Positions 7,147 to 14,444 are shown, counted from the first letter of the stretch. The stretch is 14,444 nt of DNA from an uncultured Gemmatimonadota bacterium (GCA_946887155.1 CAMPKM010000028.1:1-14444), one strand, 5' to 3'. The notes: generated from the sequence alone by a model not told the origin. Made by a program: numbers and translations.

Positions 7147-7716
7147 TCAGGCGGTGTGGGCAGGGTCTCCGCCGTAGAGTTCGCGGTACAGCCAGCTCCG
7201 GGCCTTTACCCAGTCACGGCGGATCGTGCGGAGTGCGATACCGAGAGCTTCGGCCGTTTCGTCCTCCGTCATGCCACCGAAGAAACGGCACTCGACAACC
7301 TGCGCCTGCCGCGCATCCAGGCCGCGCAAACGCTGCAACGCCTCGTCCAGTGCGAGGACCAGTTCCGGTGGCTGTTCAGCGACGGGCGCGACCGACTCCA
7401 GCGGAACGCGTTGCAGCGCTCCACCGCGTTTGAGGCTCAAACGGTTCCTGGCGTGATCGACGAGGATTCGGCGCATTGCCATGGCCGCGACCGACATGAA
7501 ATGCGCCCGCGAAGTCCAGAAGGCGCGCGTCTGGTCGCTCAGCGCGAGATACGCCAGGTGAACAAGGTCGGTCGTGGTCAGGGTATGCCCGGTCGATTCG
7601 CGCTGGAGGTGTCGGTGCGCGACTCGACGCAGCTCGTCGTAGACGGCGAGAAAGAGGCCGTCGACCGCCGGGCTCACCGCCGCCGATCCTTCGCCTGATT
7701 GAGACTGCCCGGTCAT
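7147..7716 (-). CDS. ECF-type RNA polymerase sigma factor (TIGR02999-like)
   Basis: This 189-residue protein has the layout of ECF sigma factors. A sigma-2 region lies at about 20-95, with LFLAVYDELRRVAHRHLQRE, 'TTTDLVHLAYLAL' and 'RAHFMSVAAMAMRRILVDHARNR'. The sigma-4 region lies at about 120-182 and carries a helix-turn-helix in MTEDETAEALGIALRTIRRDW. The 'LVHxAYLxL...FxxxAAxAMRRILVDHAR' pattern is characteristic of the TIGR02999 subgroup (related to ECF43), which is commonly encoded beside Ser/Thr kinases and lacks a classical anti-sigma factor. That matches the kinase gene 48 nt downstream. The start is the ATG complementary to 7714-7716, with GGTGGAG just upstream. Control by kinase phosphorylation is inferred from family context. 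Confidence 0.92.
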   Translation of the reverse strand: MTGQSQSGEGSAAVSPAVDGLFLAVYDELRRVAHRHLQRESTGHTLTTTDLVHLAYLALSDQTRAFWTSRAHFMSVAAMAMRRILVDHARNRLSLKRGGALQRVPLESVAPVAEQPPELVLALDEALQRLRGLDARQAQVVECRFFGGMTEDETAEALGIALRTIRRDWVKARSWLYRELYGGDPAHTA

Positions 7717-7848
7717 CGCAACTCCACCGTGTTACCGACGCGAACTTGCAAAAGTGCTTGGAGAACCGCAACGAGAACGGCGTCCCCGCATGGTTCAGGA
7801 GGCGCGGTGCTGCGCTGGGTATGACAAGCGTATCCGGTGACCGCCGGT
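7717..7848 (-). promoter_or_regulatory. Upstream region of the sigma-kinase-lipoprotein unit
   Basis: These 132 bases separate the GYD gene from the sigma gene on the same strand and are the natural place for the operon promoter. No convincing -35/-10 pair or palindromic operator could be picked by eye, so this is positional evidence only. Confidence 0.35.
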
Positions 7849-8175
7849 CTACGCACCCGGCTTGCGATAGCGAACCGTCTGTGCCTTCCCAAGCGCCTCT
7901 AACAATTCCTCGACACTGAGCAGCACCGTCGTTGCGCAGGAACCCAGCGCACCGCCAGCACCGATCGCAAGAACCACGGCTGCCATCGACACATTGTCGG
8001 GCGCCTCCCACAGGTTCCAGCCATCGTTCTCCCCGAAACCGTACCAGAAACCATGCAGTTTTCCACCAACCGACTCGATGTAGGCACGCGCCGCCTCACG
8101 TCGGTCCTCGGGATTCTGGATCAGGCGCGCCCACGTTTCCGGCGTATAGGTAAAGCGAGTCATGTACAAGGCCAT
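7849..8175 (-). CDS. GYD-domain protein
   Basis: This 108-residue protein has the length and pattern of the GYD domain family (PF08734-like). It starts with MALYMTRFTYTPETWARLIQNPEDR, followed by AARAYIESVGGKLHGFWYGFGENDGWNLWEAPDN. An alpha-helical segment with AAVVLAIGAGGALGSCATTVLLSVEELLEAL comes next. The family adopts a ferredoxin-like fold related to small dimeric alpha/beta-barrel proteins and has no assigned reaction. The start is the ATG complementary to 8173-8175, with a G-rich ribosome binding site (complement of 8181-8186). It is cytosolic, with no leader. It lies 132 nt upstream of the sigma gene on the same strand; whether it belongs to that transcription unit is unclear. Confidence 0.88.
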   Translation of the reverse strand: MALYMTRFTYTPETWARLIQNPEDRREAARAYIESVGGKLHGFWYGFGENDGWNLWEAPDNVSMAAVVLAIGAGGALGSCATTVLLSVEELLEALGKAQTVRYRKPGA

Positions 8176-8482
8176 GGATGCCCCCCTGGTTTGAGTTCGT
8201 CTGGAGTTGACCCAGATAAAGCGCGCTCCTCGCTGGTCGGCAAGGACGCGGCCCGACGGTAACCGGGAAATTCGCGTGAGCTGGTGCCCGGAGAAGTCAG
8301 GGCGGCCAGGTTCTGCCTCGACTCCTTCACGGTGGTGAGCAAGGGGCGCTGATTCCGGCGCGAACGCGTTCCGGTGGGCATTCCGCGCCAGGATGGCCTG
8401 ATTCCGCGCGCTTTTCCGCTTCTCTTGACGGGGACGGATGCGCCGTCCCCGCGGACTACATCCTTAAATAGAGGAGGAAAGA
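8176..8482. other. Intergenic region between divergent genes
   Basis: These 307 bases separate the minus-strand GYD gene from the plus-strand small lipoprotein and should hold promoters for both. Only the hairpin at 8430-8450, the A/T-rich box at 8464-8469 and the ribosome binding site near 8471-8480 stand out. No further gene was recognised. Confidence 0.5.
8430..8450 (+). promoter_or_regulatory. Perfect 8-bp hairpin in the leader of the small lipoprotein gene
   Basis: GGGGACGG (8430-8437) pairs exactly with CCGTCCCC (8443-8450) around a 5-nt loop, 32 nt before the start codon. A TTGACG (8425-8430) resembling a -35 box abuts it, and TTAAAT (8464-8469) resembles a -10 box. Their 33-nt separation is too wide for one standard promoter. 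The hairpin may be an operator, a leader structure, or the terminator of an unseen transcript. Confidence 0.45.
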
Positions 8483-8644
8483 ATGCGCAGAATCATCACC
8501 CTCGTGGTGGCAGCCCTGGCGATGGCCGGCTGTTCCATGCCGACCGCGCCGGCGGATGACGCGTCGGCGGAGGCCGCAAAGTCGGTTCTCAAGGGCGCAT
8601 CGAAGGTGCCGGCGAAGGCATCGACCAGGTTGGCCAGCAACTGA
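8483..8644 (+). CDS. Small 53-residue lipoprotein
   Basis: ATG 8483 is preceded by a very strong ribosome binding site (GAGGAGG, 8471-8477), and the frame closes with TGA at 8642-8644. The product starts MRRIITLVVAALAMAGCSMP, a textbook lipoprotein leader: two Arg, a hydrophobic core and lipobox AMAGC with Cys17 as the lipidated residue. The mature part is only 36 residues, rich in Ala, Lys and Ser, with a helix-prone AEAAKSVLKGASKVPAKAS stretch. It resembles the class of tiny entericidin-like or envelope-anchored lipoproteins in size only. The ribosome binding site and leader make it convincing despite its length. It ends 7 nt before the earliest plausible start of the next gene. Function unknown. 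Confidence 0.8.
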   Translation: MRRIITLVVAALAMAGCSMPTAPADDASAEAAKSVLKGASKVPAKASTRLASN

Positions 8645-8651
8645 TCCGGCA

Positions 8652-10049
8652 TTGACTGCCTTGCCGGTGGTCGCCCTCTTTGCGGATCGGCATGCCGCCG
8701 GCAAGGCAGTTGCCGAGGCCCTGACCGAATACGCTGGCCGCCCGGACGTGGTGGTGCTGGGGATGCCGCGCGGTGGCGTTGTTGTCGCACGGCCGGTGGC
8801 TGACGCGCTCAACGCTCCGCTCGACGTCGTCATCGCCCGGAAGGTTGGTGTCCCGGGCATCGCCGAAGTCGCGTTAGGCGCCATCGCTTACGGGAGCGAG
8901 AGGATCGTGCCTGACAAGGTCGCCGGATTCATCGGCGTGCCACGTCACGTCGTGGAAGCGATCGCCGAACGGGAGCGAGTGGAGCTACGACGTCGCTCGG
9001 CGCTGTATTACGGAGGCCGTGTCCCGCCTGACCTTCGTGGCCGGACGGTCATCATCGTGGATGACGGATTCGCGACCGGGGCGACGTTGCGGGCAGCGGC
9101 GGCGGCGGTGCGGCGACAGCAGCCGCGGCGGGTCGTCGCTGCGGTCCCGGTCGGATCGGGAGCACATTGCGCTGATGTTCGCGCGAGCGTGGACGAACTC
9201 GTGGTCCTGACCACGCCTGATCCATTCACGACGGTGTCGGCGGTCTACGACCACTATCCGCAGGTTACGGATCGGGAAGTCTTCGAGCTGCTGGGGTGGA
9301 GTGCGCAGGACGCGCCGCCGGAGGCGGATCCCGTGGTTCCGGAGGTCGATGAACGATCGGTCAACGTCCCGCTCGCCGCGAGCCCAGGCGGGCTGGCCGC
9401 CGACCTGGGACTGCCTAACGCTCCGGAGAAAGGGCTGGTGATCTTTGCACACGGCGGTGGCAGCAGCCGGAACAGCTACCGCAACCGGTACCTCGCGGGG
9501 CGTCTGCGCCAGGCGGGATTCGCGACGCTTCGGGTGGACCTGTTGCTCGAAGAGGAGCAGGAGGCTGACGACCAGGGTGACCTCCGATTCGACGTCGAGT
9601 GGGTCGGTGGACGGCTCCGTTCGGTGGTCGAGTGGGCCGTGCGTGAACGGATCGCAGGTTGGGAACGGATCGTGCTGTTCGGTGCCAGCACGGGTGCCAC
9701 TGCCGCCGTCCTTACCGCCGCGGCGTGTCCCGATCTGGTATCGGCGGTGGTCTCCCGCGGCGGACGTGTCGATCTCGCGGGTTCCGCGCTCGGGCGTGTG
9801 CGATGTCCACTGTTGCTGATCGTCGGAACGGACGACCCGGAAACGCTCATCGCGAACCGGAAGGCGCTTGGCGTGAGTCAGAACACCGCGCGATTGAAGC
9901 TGATTCCCGGAGCCGGGCACACGTTCGAAGAACCGGGGGCGCTCGGCGCCGTTGGCGAAGCAGTCGTTAGGTGGCTGGATCGGCGGCGTTCGCTGGGCGA
10001 ATGGTGGAATGCGATGGCACAGGGTTTGGTGTCTTCTCGACCGACCTGA
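8652..10049 (+). CDS. Phosphoribosyltransferase-alpha/beta hydrolase fusion protein
   Basis: This two-domain protein is about 465 residues. Residues 8-230 form a type I phosphoribosyltransferase domain: RPDVVVLGMPRGGVVVA near 28-44, and the PRPP-binding loop VDDGFATGAT at 136-145. Residues 250-455 form an alpha/beta (dienelactone-hydrolase-like) hydrolase: FAHGGGSSRNSY, nucleophile elbow GASTG with Ser346, acid Asp394/395 in VGTDD, and catalytic His423 in GAGHTF. Both active sites look intact. This fusion is known in many bacteria, but its substrate is not established. The start is uncertain: TTG 8652, TTG 8661 and GTG 8667 are in frame, none with a good ribosome binding site. Extension further upstream would overlap the small lipoprotein and add an Arg-rich tail unlike the family. 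A 13-bp inverted repeat covers the start. Confidence 0.85.
   Translation: MTALPVVALFADRHAAGKAVAEALTEYAGRPDVVVLGMPRGGVVVARPVADALNAPLDVVIARKVGVPGIAEVALGAIAYGSERIVPDKVAGFIGVPRHVVEAIAERERVELRRRSALYYGGRVPPDLRGRTVIIVDDGFATGATLRAAAAAVRRQQPRRVVAAVPVGSGAHCADVRASVDELVVLTTPDPFTTVSAVYDHYPQVTDREVFELLGWSAQDAPPEADPVVPEVDERSVNVPLAASPGGLAADLGLPNAPEKGLVIFAHGGGSSRNSYRNRYLAGRLRQAGFATLRVDLLLEEEQEADDQGDLRFDVEWVGGRLRSVVEWAVRERIAGWERIVLFGASTGATAAVLTAAACPDLVSAVVSRGGRVDLAGSALGRVRCPLLLIVGTDDPETLIANRKALGVSQNTARLKLIPGAGHTFEEPGALGAVGEAVVRWLDRRRSLGEWWNAMAQGLVSSRPT
8655..8710 (+). promoter_or_regulatory. 13-bp perfect inverted repeat over the start of the phosphoribosyltransferase gene
   Basis: ACTGCCTTGCCGG (8655-8667) is exactly complementary to CCGGCAAGGCAGT (8698-8710), and the stem extends four more pairs inward with wobble pairs (8668-8671 with 8694-8697). 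The loop is about 22-30 nt. The stem begins 11 nt after the lipoprotein stop codon and includes or touches every candidate start codon of the fusion gene. It could terminate or slow transcription after the lipoprotein or control translation of the fusion. Confidence 0.6.
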
Positions 10050-10269
10050 CAAGGAAACGTCGTGATCGAGGAACAGCGGGCGGTAACGTCGAGGGCAAGT
10101 ACGCGAATCGGCCAGTCGCCGACGGGGGCACTGGAATCGCGGTAGCACTGACGCGGTCTGCCGGAGGGCATGTCTGAAGGACCGGCTGAGGGGATTGGGC
10201 CGGGAACCGGGCGTTACAGAGGAACCCCGGGACACCAGAGTTGTGTCCCGGCACCCACCCGGAGGCCCC
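10050..10269 (+). other. Intergenic region upstream of the metalloprotease gene
   Basis: These 220 bases lie between the fusion gene and the metalloprotease lipoprotein. They contain the hairpin at 10227-10251 and, at the end, a ribosome binding site GGAGG (10261-10265). No convincing promoter or additional gene was found. Confidence 0.5.
10227..10251 (+). promoter_or_regulatory. 9-bp hairpin just upstream of the metalloprotease ribosome binding site
   Basis: CCGGGACAC (10227-10235) pairs perfectly with GTGTCCCGG (10243-10251) around a 7-nt loop. It ends 9 nt before the GGAGG ribosome binding site. There is no U-tract. It could be the terminator of the preceding gene or a structured 5' leader of the metalloprotease mRNA. 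Confidence 0.5.
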
Positions 10270-12429
10270 ATGCGTCTTCAGCAATCCCCACTGCGTGTCC
10301 TTATGGTCGCGGTACTCGCGGCCGCGTGCGCCATCGACAAGCCCGCGACCGCGCCCGTATTCGAGCCCTCATCACCGGTCCAGGGCACAGCGTCACGCCG
10401 CCCGCTAACAGGCTTCAGAACCAGCGGTGAGCTGCGGTCCGGGTGGGTGGTTGGCCGAGACGGTCAACCGATGGCGATCAGCTACGAAGTTCACGACGGT
10501 CGCGCGATCTGGCAGGGCGACATCGACATCGGACCGGCGTCCGAGGTCTCGGCGACGTCCGAGGGGGCGAAGCCATATCTCAGGATGGGTGGCGACTACG
10601 CGGCGCGCGTGGGCGGAGGCGTTCGCGGTGTGATTCCAAATGATCCCGGATTCCGATGGCCGGGCGGCATCGTGCCTTTCGTAGCTGATCCCGCGCTGCC
10701 GGCCAAGGATCGCATCACGAAGGCGATCGCAATGATCGAATCCACCACCGGTGGCGTGCGCATCGTCCCCCGCAATGGTGAGGCCGACTACGTCAAGTTC
10801 GTGCCTGATTCCGACGGATGTTCTTCCCCGATCGGACGCCGAGGCGGTGAGCAGGTCATCAAGCTCACTTTTGATTGCCTGGAAGGCGCCACGGCACACG
10901 AGTTGTTACATGCGCTCGGGATCACCCATGAGCAGAATCGGTGCGATCGCGACACGTACGTGGAGATCCAGTTTGACCACATCGAGGAAGACCAGAAGCA
11001 CAACTTCCAGATCGCGTGTGACGGGTGGACAGACGTCGGAGGCTACGACTTTGGCTCCATCATGCACTATGCGCTCGACGCATTCTCCAAGGACGGCCAG
11101 GCAACGATCAAGCTTCGGCCCGGCGTAAGTTATTCCGGAGTGATTGGGCAAACGAGTGCGTTGGGCATCTCGGACCGCCTGACGGTCAACCACATGTACG
11201 GGCTGTTCAACCAGGCGCCGGTGGCCAAAATCTGCGCGCCGGCGACGGACTACTTCGAGGGCACAGCCGCCGCCCTCGATGGCACGTGCTCCACGGACGC
11301 CGACGACATGTTGCTGTCCTACGATTGGAACTTCGGCGACGGCATCTGCGCCGGCGATTCCGGGTTGCAATGCACGCTGGCGAAGCCGTCGCACATCTAT
11401 GCGGCGGACGGTGTGTACAAGCTTGGCCTCGTGGTGCACGACGGATACACCATCGGTTCGACGGAGTCGTTCATCACGGTGAAGAACGTCGCGCCTGATT
11501 TCACGATGCCGACGATCCTGTTCCCGACTGACGAGGGAAACTCATTTCGCCGGCTCATCTCGTTCGCGGATCCGGGCAAAGACGTGGCCAGTGCTTCCGC
11601 TACCTATGGCGATGGAACAGCGGCCGTCGCGCCGGAATTCATCGGTGAAAACGTCTTTCTGGATCACGTCTACCGGGACAATAGCCCGGCGGGCCAGGCG
11701 TTCACGGTTTCGCTGAGCATTTCCGACGATGAGGAGACGACCACGAAGACGGTGCAGCTTCAGGTGAGAAACGTGAATCCAACGGTGCTGGCCGGTGACG
11801 ACATCGTTCTCGAGTCGGGGCAATCGTTCAATTTGTTGGCGAGCTTCACGGATCCCGGCGTCCTCGACGCCCCGTGGACCTGGAGCGTCGACTGGGGTAC
11901 CGACACCCCGAGTTCCGGGTGGACGAACACACAGGGCGACATTGCCCTCACTCGGCAGATGTGCACGTCAGGCGATTACAACGTGACCGTATCGGTTACC
12001 GACAAGGATGGCGGCATGGGAACGGACGCCCTGAAGGTATCCGTGGCTTTCGTGACCGTCGGCACCGACATCGCGCCAGGCGGCACACCTAACGCAGTAA
12101 GCCTGAAGAAGAAGGGAAACCTCCCCGTGGCCCTCCTGAGTTCGGCCACGTTTGACGCGACGCTGATCGATGTGTCGTCGATTCGCCTGGGTGACGGTAC
12201 GGGCACCGACACGCCGGCCGAAATGCAGCGCGGGCGTTATGTGACGCGCACGGAAGACGTGAACAAGGACGGACGAATGGACCTTGTCGTCTCGTTCAGC
12301 GTGGGCGTCCTGGTTGCCAACGGCGACCTGGGGGCATCGACTACGTCGCTGTCGATCCAAGGGTTCCAGGGCAACGGATCATGCGTCAACTTCCGCGGTA
12401 CGGACACCGTGGTCGTGGTCTCGTCGTGA
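10270..12429 (+). CDS. Astacin-like (M12A) zinc metalloprotease lipoprotein with PKD-type repeats
   Basis: The protein is 719 residues from ATG 10270, chosen because GGAGG (10261-10265) precedes it and the leader MRLQQSPLRVLMVAVLAAAC is complete from there, with Cys20 as probable lipid anchor. After a linker and prodomain-like stretch, the catalytic domain (about 125-315) carries HELLHALGITHE at 210-221, the HExxHxxGxxHE zinc motif of astacins (His210, His214, His220, Glu211). The Met-turn SIMHY has Met265 and Tyr267. Downstream are three PKD/Ig-like domains (about 316-405, 410-500, 505-595), the first with the SYDWNFGDG core. A C-terminal module (about 597-719) shows 'IAPGGTPNAVSLKKKGNLPVA' and 'DVNKDGRMDLVVSF', often seen at the ends of exported proteins. 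It probably degrades or processes proteins at the cell surface. A hairpin follows the stop. Confidence 0.88.
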   Translation: MRLQQSPLRVLMVAVLAAACAIDKPATAPVFEPSSPVQGTASRRPLTGFRTSGELRSGWVVGRDGQPMAISYEVHDGRAIWQGDIDIGPASEVSATSEGAKPYLRMGGDYAARVGGGVRGVIPNDPGFRWPGGIVPFVADPALPAKDRITKAIAMIESTTGGVRIVPRNGEADYVKFVPDSDGCSSPIGRRGGEQVIKLTFDCLEGATAHELLHALGITHEQNRCDRDTYVEIQFDHIEEDQKHNFQIACDGWTDVGGYDFGSIMHYALDAFSKDGQATIKLRPGVSYSGVIGQTSALGISDRLTVNHMYGLFNQAPVAKICAPATDYFEGTAAALDGTCSTDADDMLLSYDWNFGDGICAGDSGLQCTLAKPSHIYAADGVYKLGLVVHDGYTIGSTESFITVKNVAPDFTMPTILFPTDEGNSFRRLISFADPGKDVASASATYGDGTAAVAPEFIGENVFLDHVYRDNSPAGQAFTVSLSISDDEETTTKTVQLQVRNVNPTVLAGDDIVLESGQSFNLLASFTDPGVLDAPWTWSVDWGTDTPSSGWTNTQGDIALTRQMCTSGDYNVTVSVTDKDGGMGTDALKVSVAFVTVGTDIAPGGTPNAVSLKKKGNLPVALLSSATFDATLIDVSSIRLGDGTGTDTPAEMQRGRYVTRTEDVNKDGRMDLVVSFSVGVLVANGDLGASTTSLSIQGFQGNGSCVNFRGTDTVVVVSS

Positions 12430-12450
12430 TTCGCACAAGGACCAGGATAG

Positions 12451-12476
12451 GGCCGGAGCGGAACGTCGCTCCGGCC
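12451..12476 (+). terminator. Perfect 10-bp GC-rich hairpin after the metalloprotease gene
   Basis: GGCCGGAGCG (12451-12460) pairs with CGCTCCGGCC (12467-12476) without mismatch around a 6-nt loop, 21 nt after the stop codon. Only a few T residues follow, as is common for terminator hairpins in GC-rich genomes. Confidence 0.72.
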
Positions 12477-12579
12477 TGCCGCTTTCGCGATGACGGTCGG
12501 ACGTGCAACGTGCCCTGTGACGCGGCCGCGCCTGCGGAAACGAACGTCGATCAGCCGCACTTCTCGCTCGGTATTCCAG

Positions 12580-14444
12580 ATGACCTTCGCATCTCCATTG
12601 GCATTTCTCCTGGCGGCGACCCCTCTCCTGGCTCAATCACCTGAGTCACGCAGCGGTCCGGTGTTCGTCGACGGCATGGCGCAAGTCGTACCCGCATTCC
12701 AGGACTCGTCGAGCTGGATCCGGCAGAACCTGTGGGTCGAAACCGATTTCGACACCGATCGCGACGGAAGAAATGATCGCGTTCATGTGGACGTTACTCG
12801 TCCAGCGCAGACGGAAAGCGAGGGCCTGAAAGTTCCGGTCATATACTCCTCGAGCCCGTACTTTGCCGGCACCGCGCGGGACCTCGTGTTCTGGGATGTC
12901 AAGCAGGAGGTCGGCGCCGAGTCGCCACAGCGTGGGCCGATGTCCGGGCCACCGTATCGGCCCGACCGCATGCGCATCTCCAACGCGCTCGTGAATACGT
13001 GGGTGCCGCGCGGGTTCGCCGTGGTCCACTCAGAAGCGAGCGGCACGGGGCGATCGCAGGGCTGTCCGACTGTAGGCGACTACGCCGAGCGCGCGCCGAT
13101 GAAGTTCGTGGTGGACTGGCTCAATGGTCGCGCGCGAGGGTTTTCGACGCCTGACGGTACCGACGAAGTCCGGGCGACGGCGTGGTCCACCGGCAAGGTC
13201 GGCATGATCGGCACTTCATATGAAGGAACGCTTCCCCTGGCCGCGGCGACGAGCGGTGTCGAAGGTCTGGAAGTCGTTATCCCTGTCGCCGCGAATACCT
13301 CCTACTACCACTACTACCGCTCCAACGGCCTGGTGCGTTCGCCCGGCGGTTACCTCGGCGAGGACGTGGACGTTCTGTACGACTTCGTGGCGTCAGGCGA
13401 CACGGCCAATGGTACGCGCGACAACTGTGATCGCATCTGGAAGAACGGCGTGTTTGCCGGCCGGAACGGACAGGACCGCGCCACGGGTGACTACAACGAT
13501 TTCTGGGAATCGCGCGACTTGTTGCCTCATGTGAAGAACATCAGGAGCGCCGTGCTGCTTGCGCACGGGCTGAACGACTACAACGTGGTCCCTTCGCACA
13601 CGGTCCGGATCTACAACGAGATGAAGGCGCGAGGCCTCCCGGTCTCGATGTACCTGCACCAGGGGGGACATGGAGGCAATCCGCCTGCCGACATGGTGAA
13701 TCGCTGGTTCACGCACTACCTGTATGGCATCCAGAATGGCGTAACGTCGGACGCGAAGGTATGGATTGTCGAGGCACCGCCGGCTCAACGCAGGCGTGGC
13801 ACGCCACCAGCGCCCGCGCCAGTCCCAGTGCCGTTCGCGTCGTTCCCCGTGCCGGGTTCGGAGCAGGTCGTGCTCCGCCCGGGTCGTGGCGGGACCGCCA
13901 TCGCGTCGTTAGGCCCGGACGCGGCGCAAGGCGTGGATACCCTGGTGGACGATGTCGAAATGAGCGGCAGCGCGGCCGCGAGTGTCGCCGAATCGCCGCA
14001 TCGGTTGCTGTATGCCACCCGCCAGCTCACGGACACGCTTCGAATTTCCGGCACGGCGCGAGTCACGCTGCGCATTGCGTCCAGCAAGCCCGCCGCAAAT
14101 CTCAGTGTCTGGCTCGTGACGCTGCCTTACGACTCGGCCATGATCGGTTCTCAGGGGCATGTCGGCGTGGTGACACGCGGATGGGCCGACATGCAGAACC
14201 ATGAGTCACTGACGGGCGGCGGCAATTACGATTCCAAGCGTCCGGGCGCGCCCCTGGTACCGGGCCGCTTCTACGACGTGACATTCGACCTCGAACCTGA
14301 CCACCAGGTGATCCCGCCCGGCAAGCAATTGGCGGTGATGATCATGTCCAGCGACCGCGAATTCACGCTCTGGCCGCAACCCGGCACGCGACTCATGATC
14401 GATCTCGGTCGTTCGTCAATCTCGATCCCGATCGTCGGTGGACC
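12580..14444 (+). CDS. Secreted Xaa-Pro dipeptidyl-peptidase, S15 family (3' end cut by window)
   Basis: The frame is open from 12580 to the window edge (621 codons and two bases) with no stop, so the gene is partial, though the C-terminal sequence suggests only a few residues are missing. Residues 1-19 form an export signal (PLAFLLAATPLLAQ, cleavage likely before Gln19). The alpha/beta hydrolase domain has the S15 nucleophile motif GTSYEG with Ser213, acid Asp333 in GLNDYN and His364 in QGGHGG. A GTGRSQGCP loop lies near 155-163. After a Pro-rich linker (about 405-425) comes the C-terminal jelly-roll (about 430-621), typical of CocE/S15 enzymes. It should remove Xaa-Pro dipeptides outside the cytoplasm. 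The start lacks a clear ribosome binding site; in-frame ATG 12490 would add 30 mostly basic residues. It lies after the metalloprotease gene, separated by a hairpin. Confidence 0.9.
   Translation, partial: MTFASPLAFLLAATPLLAQSPESRSGPVFVDGMAQVVPAFQDSSSWIRQNLWVETDFDTDRDGRNDRVHVDVTRPAQTESEGLKVPVIYSSSPYFAGTARDLVFWDVKQEVGAESPQRGPMSGPPYRPDRMRISNALVNTWVPRGFAVVHSEASGTGRSQGCPTVGDYAERAPMKFVVDWLNGRARGFSTPDGTDEVRATAWSTGKVGMIGTSYEGTLPLAAATSGVEGLEVVIPVAANTSYYHYYRSNGLVRSPGGYLGEDVDVLYDFVASGDTANGTRDNCDRIWKNGVFAGRNGQDRATGDYNDFWESRDLLPHVKNIRSAVLLAHGLNDYNVVPSHTVRIYNEMKARGLPVSMYLHQGGHGGNPPADMVNRWFTHYLYGIQNGVTSDAKVWIVEAPPAQRRRGTPPAPAPVPVPFASFPVPGSEQVVLRPGRGGTAIASLGPDAAQGVDTLVDDVEMSGSAAASVAESPHRLLYATRQLTDTLRISGTARVTLRIASSKPAANLSVWLVTLPYDSAMIGSQGHVGVVTRGWADMQNHESLTGGGNYDSKRPGAPLVPGRFYDVTFDLEPDHQVIPPGKQLAVMIMSSDREFTLWPQPGTRLMIDLGRSSISIPIVGG

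Noticed and set aside
4138..8011. Many long open frames opposite or out of frame with the kinase and sigma genes
   Set aside because: High GC content opens alternative frames. None shows a domain pattern or start signals, while the minus-strand kinase and sigma frames have complete motifs.
8556..8651. N-terminal extension of the phosphoribosyltransferase fusion
   Set aside because: It would overlap the small lipoprotein in another frame, is Arg-rich without family resemblance, and lacks a ribosome binding site.
10195..10269. Upstream start for the metalloprotease
   Set aside because: The extension would place 25 residues before a complete lipoprotein leader and ignores the ribosome binding site at 10261-10265.
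12490..12579. Longer N-terminus for the S15 peptidase
   Set aside because: The in-frame ATG at 12490 would add 30 basic residues before a good export signal. It has no ribosome binding site, so the shorter form is preferred, though the start at 12580 also lacks a clear one.

Overview
The window is high-GC bacterial chromosomal DNA. The gene set suggests a Gemmatimonadota-like (less likely Acidobacteriota-like) free-living bacterium: a TIGR02999-type ECF sigma factor paired with a TPR-containing Ser/Thr kinase, many short-leader lipoproteins, an S15 peptidase, and a four-helix-bundle gene of the 23S-rRNA-intervening-sequence type. This placement is inferred from gene content, not from a marker gene. 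No rRNA, tRNA, CRISPR array, transposase or phage gene was seen.

Region 1 (1-840) is the most unusual part. A small four-helix-bundle gene (160-489) is bracketed by degenerate tandem arrays of a 12-nt unit with core GTGAARA. The array before the gene (1-99, open at the window edge) points forward. The first array after it (510-675) points backward, and a third (693-824) points forward again. The middle array is therefore complementary to both neighbours, so the gene sits inside a potential long imperfect hairpin and a second hairpin follows it.

Region 2 (860-1925) holds a VOC/glyoxalase-fold protein and an unrecognised lipoprotein with a possible BamE-like pattern. A hairpin at 2057-2096 separates them from convergent genes.

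Region 3 (2113-7716, minus strand) looks like one transcription unit read right to left: ECF sigma factor, then a transmembrane Ser/Thr kinase with a long TPR tail, then a lipoprotein made of five Cys-containing beta-sandwich-like repeats. The likely logic is a phosphorylation-linked sigma factor with a surface lipoprotein as cotranscribed output or sensor. A GYD-domain protein (7849-8175) lies upstream on the same strand.

Region 4 (8483-14444, plus strand) holds a 53-aa lipoprotein, a phosphoribosyltransferase-alpha/beta-hydrolase fusion, a secreted astacin-like metalloprotease lipoprotein with PKD-type repeats, and an S15 Xaa-Pro dipeptidyl-peptidase that runs off the right edge close to its natural end. 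The last two suggest extracytoplasmic protein and peptide degradation. Strong hairpins lie at 8430-8450, 8655-8710, 10227-10251 and 12451-12476.
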